A stretch of DNA of 64,000 nt from Eutypella sp. D-1 (lineage: Eukaryota; Ascomycota; Sordariomycetes; Xylariales; Diatrypaceae). Position numbers and translations under genes: made by a program. The notes under the pieces were generated by a model. The model saw only the letters and a list, made by a program, of their open reading frames with translations, had not been told where the DNA came from and did no database searches. Each line of letters starts with the position of its first letter. Within the stretch, counting starts at the first letter, position 1. Below, one piece after another: positions 37,528 through 48,410 of this stretch. The stretch spans positions 1,612,001-1,676,000 of the forward strand of contig JAJTTP010000010.1 of assembly GCA_023313575.1 (NCBI GenBank). The letters run 5' to 3'.

Positions 37528-38340
37528 TCACCGCCACGTTCCATGTATCTTGGCCCTGCGACTCCGTGTTGATTTGAGCCCAACGTCGCTGTTTGCCATC
37601 AGAGTCTTCCACCGCCGACCGCAGCTAAGGCGGTCCCTCCTGTTCCCGAGATTTGAAAAGCTTTTGCCAATCTCCTCCCAGTCCGACTTGGAGAGCTTGA
37701 GCTTCTCCAGCACGAGCTCGACGAGCACCTGGTCGTCCTCCTTGCTCCATTCCTCCCCGTCAGCCTCGACTTCCACTTCAGTGCCTTCTGGCTTGCCCGC
37801 CTCTGAAGTATTGCTGCTATCTTGGAGGGTGTGGAAATCCGATCGCTCGAGGCCGAGGGGTAGGACCTCAGGCGCGATGCGAGCGCGCTTTGGTGTTGAT
37901 GGCAGCTGGTCTTCATCGAGCTCCTCATCGGAACTGTTGTCATCCCGTCCCATGTCATCATCCGTGGCTCTGCGCCTCTTATTGACACCGCGTGGCGGCG
38001 CGCGCGGCGCCGATCTCTTGACGACCTTCTTTCGTGGAAGAAGCTCGCCATTAGGAGATTGAGACTTGGTAGAGCGAAGGCGTAATTTCATTGGCGACGG
38101 CGCCGGCAAAGTGGCGTGGGACAGAGGCGGTGTTGGGAGCGACGAGTGCCTGTCGCTGGTTTCGTTGGTAACGGGCGCGGTAAGCATGGACTGGAGAGCG
38201 CGGCATGAGTTGACAATGTTTCCGATGGTGCTCTGCGCATTGGCTGGAGGGCTAGATGGTGGTGAAGCGAACAGCGACGCTTGCAGTCGCGTTACAGGAG
38301 CATGCGACGTGTCGCATGAAAGTGCTGAGGGCATCAGCAT
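37528..38340 (-). CDS. Myb/SANT-domain nuclear protein
   Basis: A single uninterrupted frame of 270 residues from ATG at 38340 to the stop at 37528. The N-terminal half is Ser/Pro/Thr-rich and carries basic clusters likely to be nuclear-localisation signals (RSTKSQSPNGELLPRKKVVK near residue 90, and VNKRRR). An acidic segment (DDDMGRDDNSSDEELDEDQ) follows. Near the C-terminus, about residues 197-245, is a Myb/SANT-like helical repeat beginning EEWSKEDDQVLVELVLEKLK and containing SDWEEIGKSF and CGRRWKTLM, with tryptophans at the expected spacing. Such a single repeat binds DNA or histone tails; the target is unknown. The last residues (SRRAKIHGTWR) are basic. No homologue with known function is recognised. 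Confidence 0.75.
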   Translation of the reverse strand: MLMPSALSCDTSHAPVTRLQASLFASPPSSPPANAQSTIGNIVNSCRALQSMLTAPVTNETSDRHSSLPTPPLSHATLPAPSPMKLRLRSTKSQSPNGELLPRKKVVKRSAPRAPPRGVNKRRRATDDDMGRDDNSSDEELDEDQLPSTPKRARIAPEVLPLGLERSDFHTLQDSSNTSEAGKPEGTEVEVEADGEEWSKEDDQVLVELVLEKLKLSKSDWEEIGKSFSNLGNRRDRLSCGRRWKTLMANSDVGLKSTRSRRAKIHGTWR

Positions 38341-38920
38341 TGTGGCGGTTTGTCTCTTAAGTTTGGCGCGATAGATGCGCTGGTAATGAGCCGACGATAG
38401 AATGAATTTGTGGGTTGAAATGTCGTGACTTGGGGCGAATGCGACAGGGCGAATATTTAGGAAATGCGACAGGTTATGCGCGCTTTCTATACAGCGTATA
38501 AAAGAACCGATATGTTATTGCGCAAACCCTAATTTGTGCAAGTCTAAAATATACCGAGTTATTTCGCGACGTTGATAGCAATCAAGAATGACCGGAAAGG
38601 TGTGTGCGACGGTTAGTTTGAGCGGTTTGCGCAACGGTTGTTGGGTGTTGTTAGGTGCTGGTGCAAGATGATGAAGGTGGGAAAAGAAGGTTGGGAGAGG
38701 ACAGGCGGGAAGAGTTGGGGACCCAAGGAGACGATGCGCCCGCCTAATAAGAAAGAGGGCCCTGACTGCCTGACACTGGTGACAAAGTGCTCGCATGAGG
38801 CCGGGGCGCGGGTGGGCGCAACCCACAGAAGCCCTGACAACCCTGCAAGTGCGAGGGAGGGCAAGGGCGAGACAGGTACCACCCGTGGACGGCCCACAGA
38901 GCAAAGGGCAGAGAGAGGCG

Positions 38921-38943
38921 GGCTGGCTGGCTGGCTGGCTGGC
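38921..38943. repeat. GGCT microsatellite
   Basis: Consecutive GGCT units, nearly six copies, ending before GGCAAGC. Confidence 0.9.
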
Positions 38944-39803
38944 AAGCAGGTCAAGGCAGGCTCGACGGGCACTTGGGCACGGTAGTAGTTACCTAGGTGG
39001 TAGGGTGGGTGGGTAAGTAACCCCCAAAAATCCTGACTGGACATTCATCGGGATGGATAGTACATACCATACAGTGGTTGCTAGGGCGCTAAAGTAGGTT
39101 GCTAAGAAAGGTGTGGGCCCGCCATAGCCCAAAAGGGAGAGGAAATCCACCCACACCACTTTCTTCTTTGAGACACCCAGACTTCGGCCGACTTCCAAGG
39201 TGGTTGTCCCGTACACCTGATGAGGTGAGAGAGAGAGTAAGAGACTTCAGGAATTAGTAACGCACCACCTGGCAATCTGGAAGGAAGTAGAACCCTCCCA
39301 ATTTGCACCACTACATCCATGGATTAGTTAACATTTAACATCTAACTCGGTTTATGTCCACGGACAGTTTTTACGCCACTACTACCATCACCGGGCGGGA
39401 TGGCGGGCAGGTGTGTAAGTAATGTACATTGTGATCCAAACCAAGCAACCAAGGCTGCCTAAGGCTGCTGCTGTGAAGATACTACCAGATAACTAGGCGA
39501 CTAGGTTTGTAGTAATCATCAAATACAATCTCTCTCATCCAGAACATTGTCCGATATAATATAAACTCTATTGCCCCCTTCCTATGTTAATATACCCCTT
39601 TCGAAAAATTGTCCGGGAGGGGTGAGAAGGCCCTTCTATCAAGTTCATGAAGTTCTAGTTTCTAACCGCCCTTGCGCTTCTAAGCCCCAAGTTACATTGG
39701 CTGCCCAGGTCTTTCCCTACAGGTGGTGCCTCACCGAGACGCGGCATGAACTGTGTAGTATCGGATCTTATGCGTACATATTGAGATGTAAGCCGTCGAT
39801 GAG

Positions 39804-39836
39804 TAAGTGTCTGCTAAGTGACTGCTAAGTGTCTGC
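39804..39836. repeat. 11-bp tandem repeat, three copies
   Basis: TAAGTGTCTGC, TAAGTGACTGC, TAAGTGTCTGC in a row, one substitution in the middle copy. Confidence 0.9.
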
Positions 39837-39991
39837 TTGTGGTGGAGGAAGGACTCCGAAGGGTATAGGATTCTATGAGGAGCGACGTTCATCCCGTGCT
39901 CCCTCTCATCCCATCATCTTGTAGGAGGGAGGACAGGAAATCCATGGTAGAACCAAAAATCCCACCACACCTTTTCCCTAGCCCTGTTATG

Positions 39992-40023
39992 CTTCCCATC
40001 TTCCCATCTTCCCATCTTCCATC
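39992..40023. repeat. CTTCCCAT tandem repeat
   Basis: Three perfect 8-bp CTTCCCAT units and a partial fourth. Confidence 0.9.
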
Positions 40024-40734
40024 CTCCCTCCCATTATTCTCCGATCGACAAGCACTACTACTGACAGTCGAATAATTGGAGACACAACACCCACCCCAAA
40101 CGGCTCAAACAGCCCTGTCGTCATATGGCATCACAGGACAGGCCCGAGCCTCGAGCAAGGTTCAAGTTCTGATCTCGAGTTATTATTCTTGATCGTAGGC
40201 TATGTTACAGCCAAGCTATCGATCGAACGCATCAGTGTATTTTTTGTTAAACTTTATCTAGGGTTCCATGCCCACCAACTTCACCATGATGCAATGGTAG
40301 TAATTCTCAAACTGGCTGCCCGCATCTCATCGACCATCTTGCCAAACACAGGATGGTTGCTTCTGGTCCAACCCTAAGAAGTCCTGCTCCTCTGACCTCC
40401 ATATCATCTACACTTACATAGTGATAGGTTACTAGGTTGCTAGGTAATTGATAATTCAAGCAAGGAGACAATTCTCGAAGCTAAGTTAACTAGGGGGACA
40501 CACGTACCCGTGACATTTCCGTCTTGCTCGAGTCCATATAAGCGCCTTGACACATATGTGCACGTGGACACACGTACTCATTTACATTCGAGAGAGAACC
40601 ATAATCAATTGGCCCCATTCAGGTAGCACTCAGGTGGCTACTTAATCACACATACACACAAAATATAGTCAGTTGTCCAAGTGAACTATTACGGACAGGT
40701 TGAAGTGGTGGGTAGAGTAAAGGTGGGGTTGGAG

Positions 40735-40786
40735 ACGCGTAAAATCGCGTAAAACGCGTCTAACTCGCGTCTTAGTGGGGTCGCGT
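40735..40786. promoter_or_regulatory. Cluster of five CGCGT sites (MCB-like)
   Basis: CGCGT occurs at 40736, 40746, 40755, 40766 and 40782, and two of these are full ACGCGT (MluI cell-cycle box, bound by MBF in yeasts). Spacing is 10, 9, 11 and 16 bp, near one helical turn. No start codon with a recognised gene lies nearby, so a promoter role is speculative. Confidence 0.3.
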
Positions 40787-41351
40787 TTAATTGCTTGCAG
40801 GATAACCAAGCCAATCAGAGGCCCGAATGAGGAAGCCTCTTCCTTATCGCTCGTTCCATTGGATAGACACATCTGTAACGCCATTAGGTTTCGTTCTCTT
40901 CCCTCTTACTCATGTACTTGGTGTAAGCTAGACGTGCGATGGTGTGTAGCCAGTATACCAAGCCAGGCCAGAGTAGTAATTGCTAAGGTGCTAGCTGTTA
41001 CATCTTGGCCTTCGCTGTTACCGCGCATACGCGCACATAGTATGACACCTTAATGGACTAATGACTGCCAGTAGCACAACAAGGCTGTTGTTGATCGGTC
41101 ATTTGATAAATCACTCAACGATTTCTTACTCTCTCCTTGACAAACCACTCGGCCGAAACTCAAAAAAAGTACCGAGGTAGTGTGGAAAATCTTGAGAAGC
41201 TTGGATGACTTACGAGGTCAAATCTCCAGTTTCCATCAAGGTAGATATTATAAGAAGTGACAGGGCAGTCTAGCTGCATGCATTTACATATGTAGGCGGC
41301 GAAAGGGTAATCAGGGGGTGTCTGCCGAAGCCGCCGAATGGATGGGTAACA

Positions 41352-41367
41352 TGACTGACTGACTGAC
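41352..41367. repeat. TGAC tetranucleotide repeat
   Basis: Four perfect TGAC units, shortly downstream of the NLR gene 3' end. Confidence 0.85.
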
Positions 41368-41640
41368 TTACATGAGTAAAGTGCAAATGTTACACCTTTT
41401 TACTGTGCACCCAGTGTTTACAGTGCGAGGAGAATACCGTTTAAGCTAGACCAAAATGGTCGTCAGACCCAACCATTCTGTCAGTCTCGCTTGCTCCCGA
41501 GCTCATCTCCGCTAATCCCTCTCCTTCATCCCATCTACTTGGTATTGGGGCACTTGATCGTCCTGTCAGCGCTGGGAAGTCGTCTTGGTCTCAGGGGTGG
41601 TGATGAGCGTGCCGCTATTAGACTACCAGGTTACCCCTAG

Positions 41641-44600
41641 TTAGGGTATCACCGGCGTCTGATTCGCAAACTCGACGTACGCAGTCCTGACTCTGCGCTT
41701 CCAGTCGTCACATGTGATGATTTCGTCGCCCAGCAGCACTGACCCTGGTGGGACTTGGGCCATCTTCTCCTCGTCACGCTTCTCGACGTAGTAGTGGTGG
41801 TGGTTCTTATCGCACAAGGCAGGATTCCCCAAGCTCCCGTCCTTTAGCTTTCGAAAACACTCATCGTCGAATTGGATGCGCCCGCCCTCATCCGCGCACG
41901 TCCACATCTCGCTCGCGTAAAGGAACCTGTGGCCACAAGCATCGCAGATTGCCACTGCCGCCCTTTGAGGTTTAGTCTCCTTCTCGCCATCTTCAGTGGC
42001 AGGGGAAGAGGCAGACTCTAGTAGTTCGGCTGTGTCCTCTGAATCTGGACATGATGTTTCCGCCCTACTTTTCTTCTGCTCACCCGGAATTCCTTGATCC
42101 CCACTTGTGACATCATTTCCATTCGCAATGTCTTCTTCAACTACATCGATGTGCGAGTCGATTGCGTCTTCCTTCGCTATATTTCTCTCGTCTTGCTTCT
42201 TGAGATACTCTTCAAAGATCGCTTCATTCGCCTGTGCTAACAACTCCCATGCTACGAGAGCATTCGGTTTGTCGTCCATCGTTGCAAAGACCAGGCCCAG
42301 TTCCCAGTACGATGGGCTGTCATTATCCAGCTCATCGTCGGACAGCATCTCAAGACGCTGAACGACAATTTCCTTCAGCAACTTTTTTGACTGCATGTCA
42401 TCACCGCGCAGATGGAAGTAGCGCGCGAAGCCGATGCGGGCATTCATTTCCCGATCAGTCCACGTGCTGAAGACCCTATGGAATGCCTCGATCTTATCGC
42501 AATACTCTTCAACAGGTCCAGGTTTACCTTCAATGTCATTCGCTGGAAATGCCTTACTGATGAAGGATGGCAGTGTCGCGCTTGTGATGTAGTTCATCGC
42601 TGAGCACCTATCGCTGGCCTGGAACGGGTTCGCTGCTTCCAGCAAAAGCTTCTCCCAGATCATGAGGGCTGAATCCGCCTTGTCCTCGCGATACTTGAAA
42701 CTGTAACCGTAGAAATAGCGGACCATGCACATATTCCAGCCGTCCAACTTTCTGCGCATCGCTCTGTCGTATATATCGTCCAGTAAATCCCACCGATTAG
42801 TGGCCTGGAAGGTAGGGATGAGCAGGCCGAAATAAAACAACCAAAGATTGTCAAAGTTAGGCGGGTCCAACAAGTACCCGCCGTCAGCAGCCTCCTCACT
42901 TGAGCCACTTAACAGATTGGTGAGAAAGGAGACTACCGCAGGCCATAGCTGCCGCTCTTTATATCGTTCCAGGATGCTGTAGTAGCGTTCCACCATATGT
43001 TCCGTCCGGCCAGTTTCGAGGCTCTTCGAGTACATCGCAATGGCAGCCTCGGGCTGAGTTGAGGAGCTCCATAGCTTATCGCCCAAACTCAGCATGATCT
43101 CGGCCAGTGTGATTTTGTGACCTTCTTCTTCAAGCCATTCCACATTCTTAGCCAACCGTTCGATGAGACCTTCAAGGAGCTGGATGCTTTCAAGCGAAGA
43201 TTCAGTCGTTCGGGCAAGCGTGTAACTCGCGCACCAATTATTCGTATCCAGTTCTAAGGCCTTGCGTGCTCGCAATTCTGCATCTTTTGCGGTAACATTA
43301 GGCGTATCTTCGTTGCTGAGATGGAAGAGAAGCGAGGCCACTTGTGCTTCCCATCTCGAATCCTTCTCCTTAATTCCCAGGGACTCCTGCGACCAGTCTT
43401 CGACGATCTGGATCAATTCGAGAGTTGGACGATAAAGATCCTGCAGGTATTCGGTATCCTCATCCCCCTCCAGCGGCTTTTCATTTGCCTGCTGAGTTGT
43501 TTAGCTTCACTTCGAACCAATGGGCGTTATCCAATGAGGAAAGTGACAGTAGTAAGACATCAATTACCTTAGTGAGAAAGCCCGCAAGAAACACAAATTC
43601 ATACATCATGGACCTCTTTATCGTCTCTTCTCGGAAAAGACGGCTTGCCGCTGTCCTGCACGCAACTTCGAACAGGATCTTGTGTCGATCGCTGTCAGCT
43701 GATGTGAATCGCTTAACCCATTCGGAGTTTCGGATCTTCTCGATAACAGCGGAATCCTTAAGCCACTGGTCGATCACATTGATACCGGAATTGGAGAATA
43801 CCCAATACATCCAACAAACGGGGGTATATGAGGCTATGAAAACATCTGTATCGAGGTTGGTATCCGAGATGATTTGAAGGAAGGAGTTGCTCGCATACTC
43901 GTCAGCGAATAGCTTCTCCAGCAACACCCCGACCTCCGTCTTCAAGTCCCTATCGGCAAGTGAGAGGTCCGTAGCCTTCAGATGGCTGTGTAGATGTTCC
44001 TTAGCGTACCCGCGCAGTGCCTCTGTCTTGCTCGTCCGCTGCTCTGTGAGGCAGGTTAGACATCTCAGCGCGAGCGTGATATGAGCGTTGTCCTTATCGA
44101 TGCAGATGTGGTGGCTCTTCCGAGTCATCTTAAGCTCGAAGAATTGATCAAAGCCGAACTTATCATACACATCTCCCGGGCAGACTGTGGAAAGATAGTG
44201 CTTGACCAGTTTTATCTCTGCGGGGAGAATCTCGTTGGTGCCCTCGTGGCTGTCATCGGCGCCGGCGCTCCTTTTCTTCATTGGAATCATTTCAGAAATC
44301 TCCGCAGGGTCGAACCGCACGTCACGTTGGTCGCCAATGCGAAATATAGAGTACCTAGAACGGATCTTGGATTCCAGCGAGGTGAGTGATCTAGAGCCCC
44401 ATTTCCTCGTTCTCAAGGCCAGCGCAGCCTCCATCTCGGGCAACGACAACCATCGCGGTCCATAGCTGACCCAGAGGATGATCTCGTTAGTCTCAGCTAT
44501 CTCCTTCGGGGTTCTCTCCTGGTTAAGCTTGTCGATGAGGGCTCGGATGTGGTCGGGTCTTGTCTGGCCGGGGTTTTCGAGATACTTCTCGATGTCTTCG

Positions 44601-46285
44601 ACCTCGTCGTACTTGGCTAGGTTGTTAAGATCCTGTCCGAGCTTGTAATAGTCGCCATCCGTGCTCTCCTTCAAAGCGCGCAAGATTCTCTCCCGGATCT
44701 CGGCTACATCATGATTGTTCTTGTCTTTCAATGTTTCAATATCGTCCATACGGGACTTGATATAGAGCTCGACGTCCTGCATGTTCGACCTTCCGAGTTT
44801 GATCTTGTCCATCTCAATTCCTTCTGCAATTGTGAGATTGTCGAGAAGGTTCTTCTTTCCAGTGATCAGGAGACGGACACGATGGCGGTTCGGTTCGGCG
44901 GAAATCGTCTTGAAAGTTTTTGTGAGAGCATCAATACCCTCCGTCAGGCCATCTATGACGATGAAGAAGGTACTGTCCATCTTATCGCGGTCAATCTCGA
45001 ACACCAACCGCCTCCACATGTCCACCGAGTTCCTGAGAAAGTTTCTCTTGCTGCAAATGTCGAGGGTAGATTTCTTGAAATGCTCGTCGGCTTTGGCGAG
45101 CTGCCAGAGCAAACTCCGCGACACCTCGTTGGCAACAGCGTCTTTGTCGATGCTCCCCTTGGACTGTCGTCCCAGGAAGTAGTGCGCGACTACCAACCTA
45201 GGACCTGAACCCTCGATACTCCTCAGCTCTCGCAGATACGCGATGATATTAGAGGCCACGAGAGTTTTCCCGGCACCGTCTCTGCCCTCGACACCCAGGA
45301 TCGGCTTAGCCGATGCGGAGCCGTTGACCCAATCACGAAAAAAGGGGTCTTCCCTGACCCACTTACCGCTGCCTTCGATCCTTTTCGTCTCGTGTTTCCG
45401 CAAGATCTCCCAGGGCTCGTCCTTCTTGTCGTCCGCCTCAATTTCTTTATCGCTGAATCCCAGCGCCTTCATGATGGTTTCCTTCTCTTTCTGGTCATCC
45501 TTCATTCGCTTCTGCTGGTTCTTATCGTTGAGCAGCGTGTCTAGCTTGGTGTTCGCATTCTCAGTGAGGTGAAGGTTGTCCTTCGTGTCGGCCGCCGTCT
45601 CGCTGCTGATCCTGAAGGTCTGGGCAGCAACTAGCCCGACCTCCTCCTTGTAGAGATTCTCCATCCTGTTGAGAGCGTCCTTGATGCTGTCGTCCTTCAG
45701 GAATAGCTGCCTCATGAAGATCCTGACCTTGTGCTTCTTTCGCAGCTCGAGGATGCGGTCGCAGATCTCGACGAAGAAGCTGAGATGCTGGCAGGCGACC
45801 TTTCGCAAGCTAGCATCCATCTTGGTTTTGGTGTAGTGGCTCAGCCGGGTCAGGAACTCGGTGCATCTTTCTAGGAGCGACGCGAGATCCTCAAACACTC
45901 CCTCGCATCCCTGCCATGCCTCGATAACCATGGCCAAGGCGTTGAAGCACAGAGTGGCAGGAGGATACGCCTGTCCATGGGTCGGTTTAATTCAGTTATC
46001 GTCATTCATCGTTAAAGGGGATGATGGGGGCGCAAGACGCACGTTAGCCGCCACCTCTGCGATGACCCCGCTGATCGTTTGGATGCATACAAGTGTTCCA
46101 TTGAACGCAGCCCTCACCTTCCGCGCAGTTTCGCTCTCTTTCTGGTCCGCTTGTTGCGCCCTGTCTAGATACAGTAGAAGGCCGTCGATATCGAGGTCCT
46201 TCTTCAGGCTAGATGAATCTTTATTGGCCATTCGAATCACCCGCTCCTGGACTTGCTTCCAGATCTGTGCTACTTCGCCGTCCAT
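41641..46285 (-). CDS. NLR-type STAND protein: Goodbye-like domain, NACHT ATPase, TPR-like repeats, C-terminal zinc finger
   Basis: Three exons on the minus strand: 46285-46043, 45970-43568 and 43488-41641, 1497 residues, with phase-0 introns of 72 and 79 nt. The start has good context (GCTGCCATGG). Residues 1-200 resemble the fungal STAND N-terminal Goodbye domain (IWKQVQERVI, then helices through CFNALAMVIEAWQG). The NTPase has Walker A GRDGAGKT (310-317) and a Walker-B-like strand FFIVIDG (416-422), so ATP binding looks intact. A helical winged-helix-like region follows. Residues ~885-1300 are TPR-like helical repeats, then an acidic low-complexity linker. A zinc finger with Cys1397, 1400, 1413, 1426 and 1441 plus an HHH cluster ends the protein, resembling ZZ-like fingers seen in some fungal NLR relatives. 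The family senses ligands and oligomerises to trigger defence or incompatibility. No HeLo, HET or lipase effector domain is seen, so the output is unknown. Confidence 0.85.
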
Positions 46286-47253
46286 GGCAGCAAAAAAAAA
46301 AAAATCCTGGCTATACTGAGTTAATACAGGTAAGCCGCTACGGCGCAAGGTACTCTGCTACAGCAACAGTTTCATGTGTCGATAGCTCCTCGTTGCTCCT
46401 TTAAAGAAGGGTAAGACCCCTACGAGAGAGGCCGCTTAACTTTGTTTCTTTATTGTGAGTAGGGGAGTTGTAAATCAATTAATTGCTCTAGACGAGAAGC
46501 AGTTCCTAGATATATAGTGGTGAAGTCCCTCTAAGCACTTCTCCACCCATGCTGACGCCGTTAGTATGTGGCGTTTTTTAGGCAACCCCTTTTGGGTGCA
46601 GTACCCTATCAGCTAACACCTGATTCGAGGAATTGCGATCGCCCAGGCCGACCTAGCTGCCTAAGTAGGGGTTGCTATGGTCATTGGGCAAAGCTCACCC
46701 CATCATCGGGATTTCACCAGTAGCAGGACGGTAACGCTAACTGGGCGGTCCCCTGACTGCATTCGTCCCCCTCACCCAATTTGTGCGGATGGATGCACTA
46801 GTCCTTGCCATCAGAATATACCAATGTCAGTCCGACATCACGCTAAAAATAGGGGCGAGAAATAGGGGTAACGAAAGGGCACCGGAATCGAGGCAGCTTA
46901 GAAATAATTATATATCTATTGAAGATCAGTCAGTCAACTTCATTAAATCTGTATGAAAGAATACCAGAAATTTTCTACACACACTGAGTCTAAGGGAGAG
47001 AACGTGAGTACATGAAGTAAATATATTGCTTTAAACTATACTGCCTTATCTATGCTCGACATTCCAAGATGTTATGGTTTTATTATTGGTTCCATTTCTG
47101 GCCCTCTCTTCCCACTGTAGGTAGGCTACTCGACTGAGGGGACTGCCTAGCACTTCCCACTGATTGAAAACAGCGACTTACCTGTGGGGTATCCTCTTGG
47201 TCATAATTCCACGCCCATGGCAGAACTGGCAACTTAGAGGAATGGTAGCTTCC
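46286..47253. other. Intergenic, NLR promoter region
   Basis: About 970 bp between the NLR start and the small CxxC gene. A 13-base A-run (T-run on the gene strand) sits just upstream of the NLR start codon. No coding sequence is supported. Confidence 0.5.
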
Positions 47254-47607
47254 CTAATAAGTTAAAGGCGCCCCGCATCCCCTGCATCGTCGAGCATTCT
47301 TCTCCTCGAGGTACATATCCAGGCCCTCGCTGATATCAGTCGCGGCTGTTCCTCTCTGTGCCTTCTTATCCAGGAAGCCGGGTAGATAACCCCAACCGGG
47401 CCGGGGACGCTGGGGATGCTGGGGACGCTGGGAACGCTGGGGCCGAATGTACAAGTAGTCCTCTATCTTCGGGTTTGCGGCCGGGTGATAGAACATTGCC
47501 TGAGGCGAGATGCGGTAGTGCTTCTCGGCCAGCTCGCGCCGGCCAACGGGCTTACCGCGGCGCTGCTTGTAACGGAAGGTGCCTTCGGCTCTCTTGCTGG
47601 ACTCCAT
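47254..47607 (-). CDS. Hypothetical small basic protein with CxxC, 117 aa
   Basis: A single open frame of 117 residues from ATG at 47607, with a favourable start context on its strand (AAATCATGG). The protein is basic (FRYKQRRGKPVGRRELAEKH). It then has a Pro/Arg/Gln segment (RPQRSQRPQHPQRPRPG) encoded by a degenerate 9-bp tandem repeat, and a C-terminal KNARRCRGCGAPLTY with one CxxC pair that could bind a metal only as a dimer or with other ligands. I do not recognise a family. It lies between the NLR and the kinase-zinc-finger gene on the same strand. The frame could still be fortuitous, since 117 codons is not long, but codon composition and the start context favour a gene. Confidence 0.45.
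   Translation of the reverse strand: MESSKRAEGTFRYKQRRGKPVGRRELAEKHYRISPQAMFYHPAANPKIEDYLYIRPQRSQRPQHPQRPRPGWGYLPGFLDKKAQRGTAATDISEGLDMYLEEKNARRCRGCGAPLTY
47403..47442. repeat. 9-bp tandem repeat (GGGGACGCT-type)
   Basis: Four degenerate 9-bp units of GGGGACGCT. It lies inside the small CxxC gene and encodes its Pro/Arg/Gln segment, so copy number can vary in frame. Confidence 0.8.
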
Positions 47608-48410
47608 GATTTGGTATTGACGGGTTATTGTGTGGTTCTAGTAAGTTCTGTTAAGAGAGGTGAGTGTATTCGGGTGGTGCTCTTGGTTGTATGGGTTTGA
47701 TGTGTTTTGTCTGTGGTGAGGCATGAGAAGACAGTGACGGTATTGAGATCTGTGACCCGGTTATATAGACGTCTTAGGCCGCCAATCTACCCGTTTCGAG
47801 CTCACAAACACCCAAGCTGTTGGGAAACACTGACACGTTAGGATACTGCTCGGTGCTGACTATGAACAGTGGGCCCTAGTTGTCCATATACTACTCTGGA
47901 CACTCTTTGTTCGGACCAAACCACTGTAAGGTGGCTGCATCGAATAGTTCCTTTCATCGTACAGGCTGGCCAAACAACAATGTCTTTGATATGACGTGGC
48001 GGGTACGAATGTCTTGCCATAGTCTGACAATGCCGGTGCTTGATCAGGTTTGGATCAGGCGACGGTTCATGTATCTCACTGAGCATGGATAGCATTTCTA
48101 CAGTATGCCTTACGACATAGCACAGGGCGTGTATAAGAAGATTGAAATTCTACTAGCTGCAAACTGCTACATGCTGACCAGCCTCAATAAATGCGACAAT
48201 AGCCCCTAATGATCACCGCAGTCACCCAAGCTAGCCATGATATTAGCCGCTGGCAGACAGAAGCGAAACCCGAGGCCATGGTAGCGGAGAAAAGGTCGTG
48301 TACTCGTGGACTGGCGTACTCAAACTGAAAAGACCGAGAGGAGTCATAAAAAGAAAAGACAAACAACGCAAAAATAAAATTGACAAAGCAATCTTGAACT
48401 TTTATCCTCC
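47608..48410. other. Intergenic, no gene seen
   Basis: About 800 bp holding the promoter of the small CxxC gene and the 3' UTR of the kinase-zinc-finger gene. Nothing else is recognised. Confidence 0.5.

Larger units (their letters stand above)
38341..41640. other. Intergenic with tandem repeats and a CGCGT cluster
   Basis: About 3.3 kb. The first few hundred bases serve as the Myb/SANT promoter: they include two TGCGACAGG copies at about 38438-38475 and an AACCCTAA telobox-like site near 38524. Repeats lie at 38921-38943, 39804-39836, 39992-40023 and 41352-41367, with a CGCGT cluster at 40735-40786. No gene is supported; small frames lack features. Confidence 0.5.

Noticed and set aside
44081..45572. 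Plus-strand frames up to 165 codons over the NLR
   Set aside because: Antisense shadows of the conserved NACHT and flanking exon.
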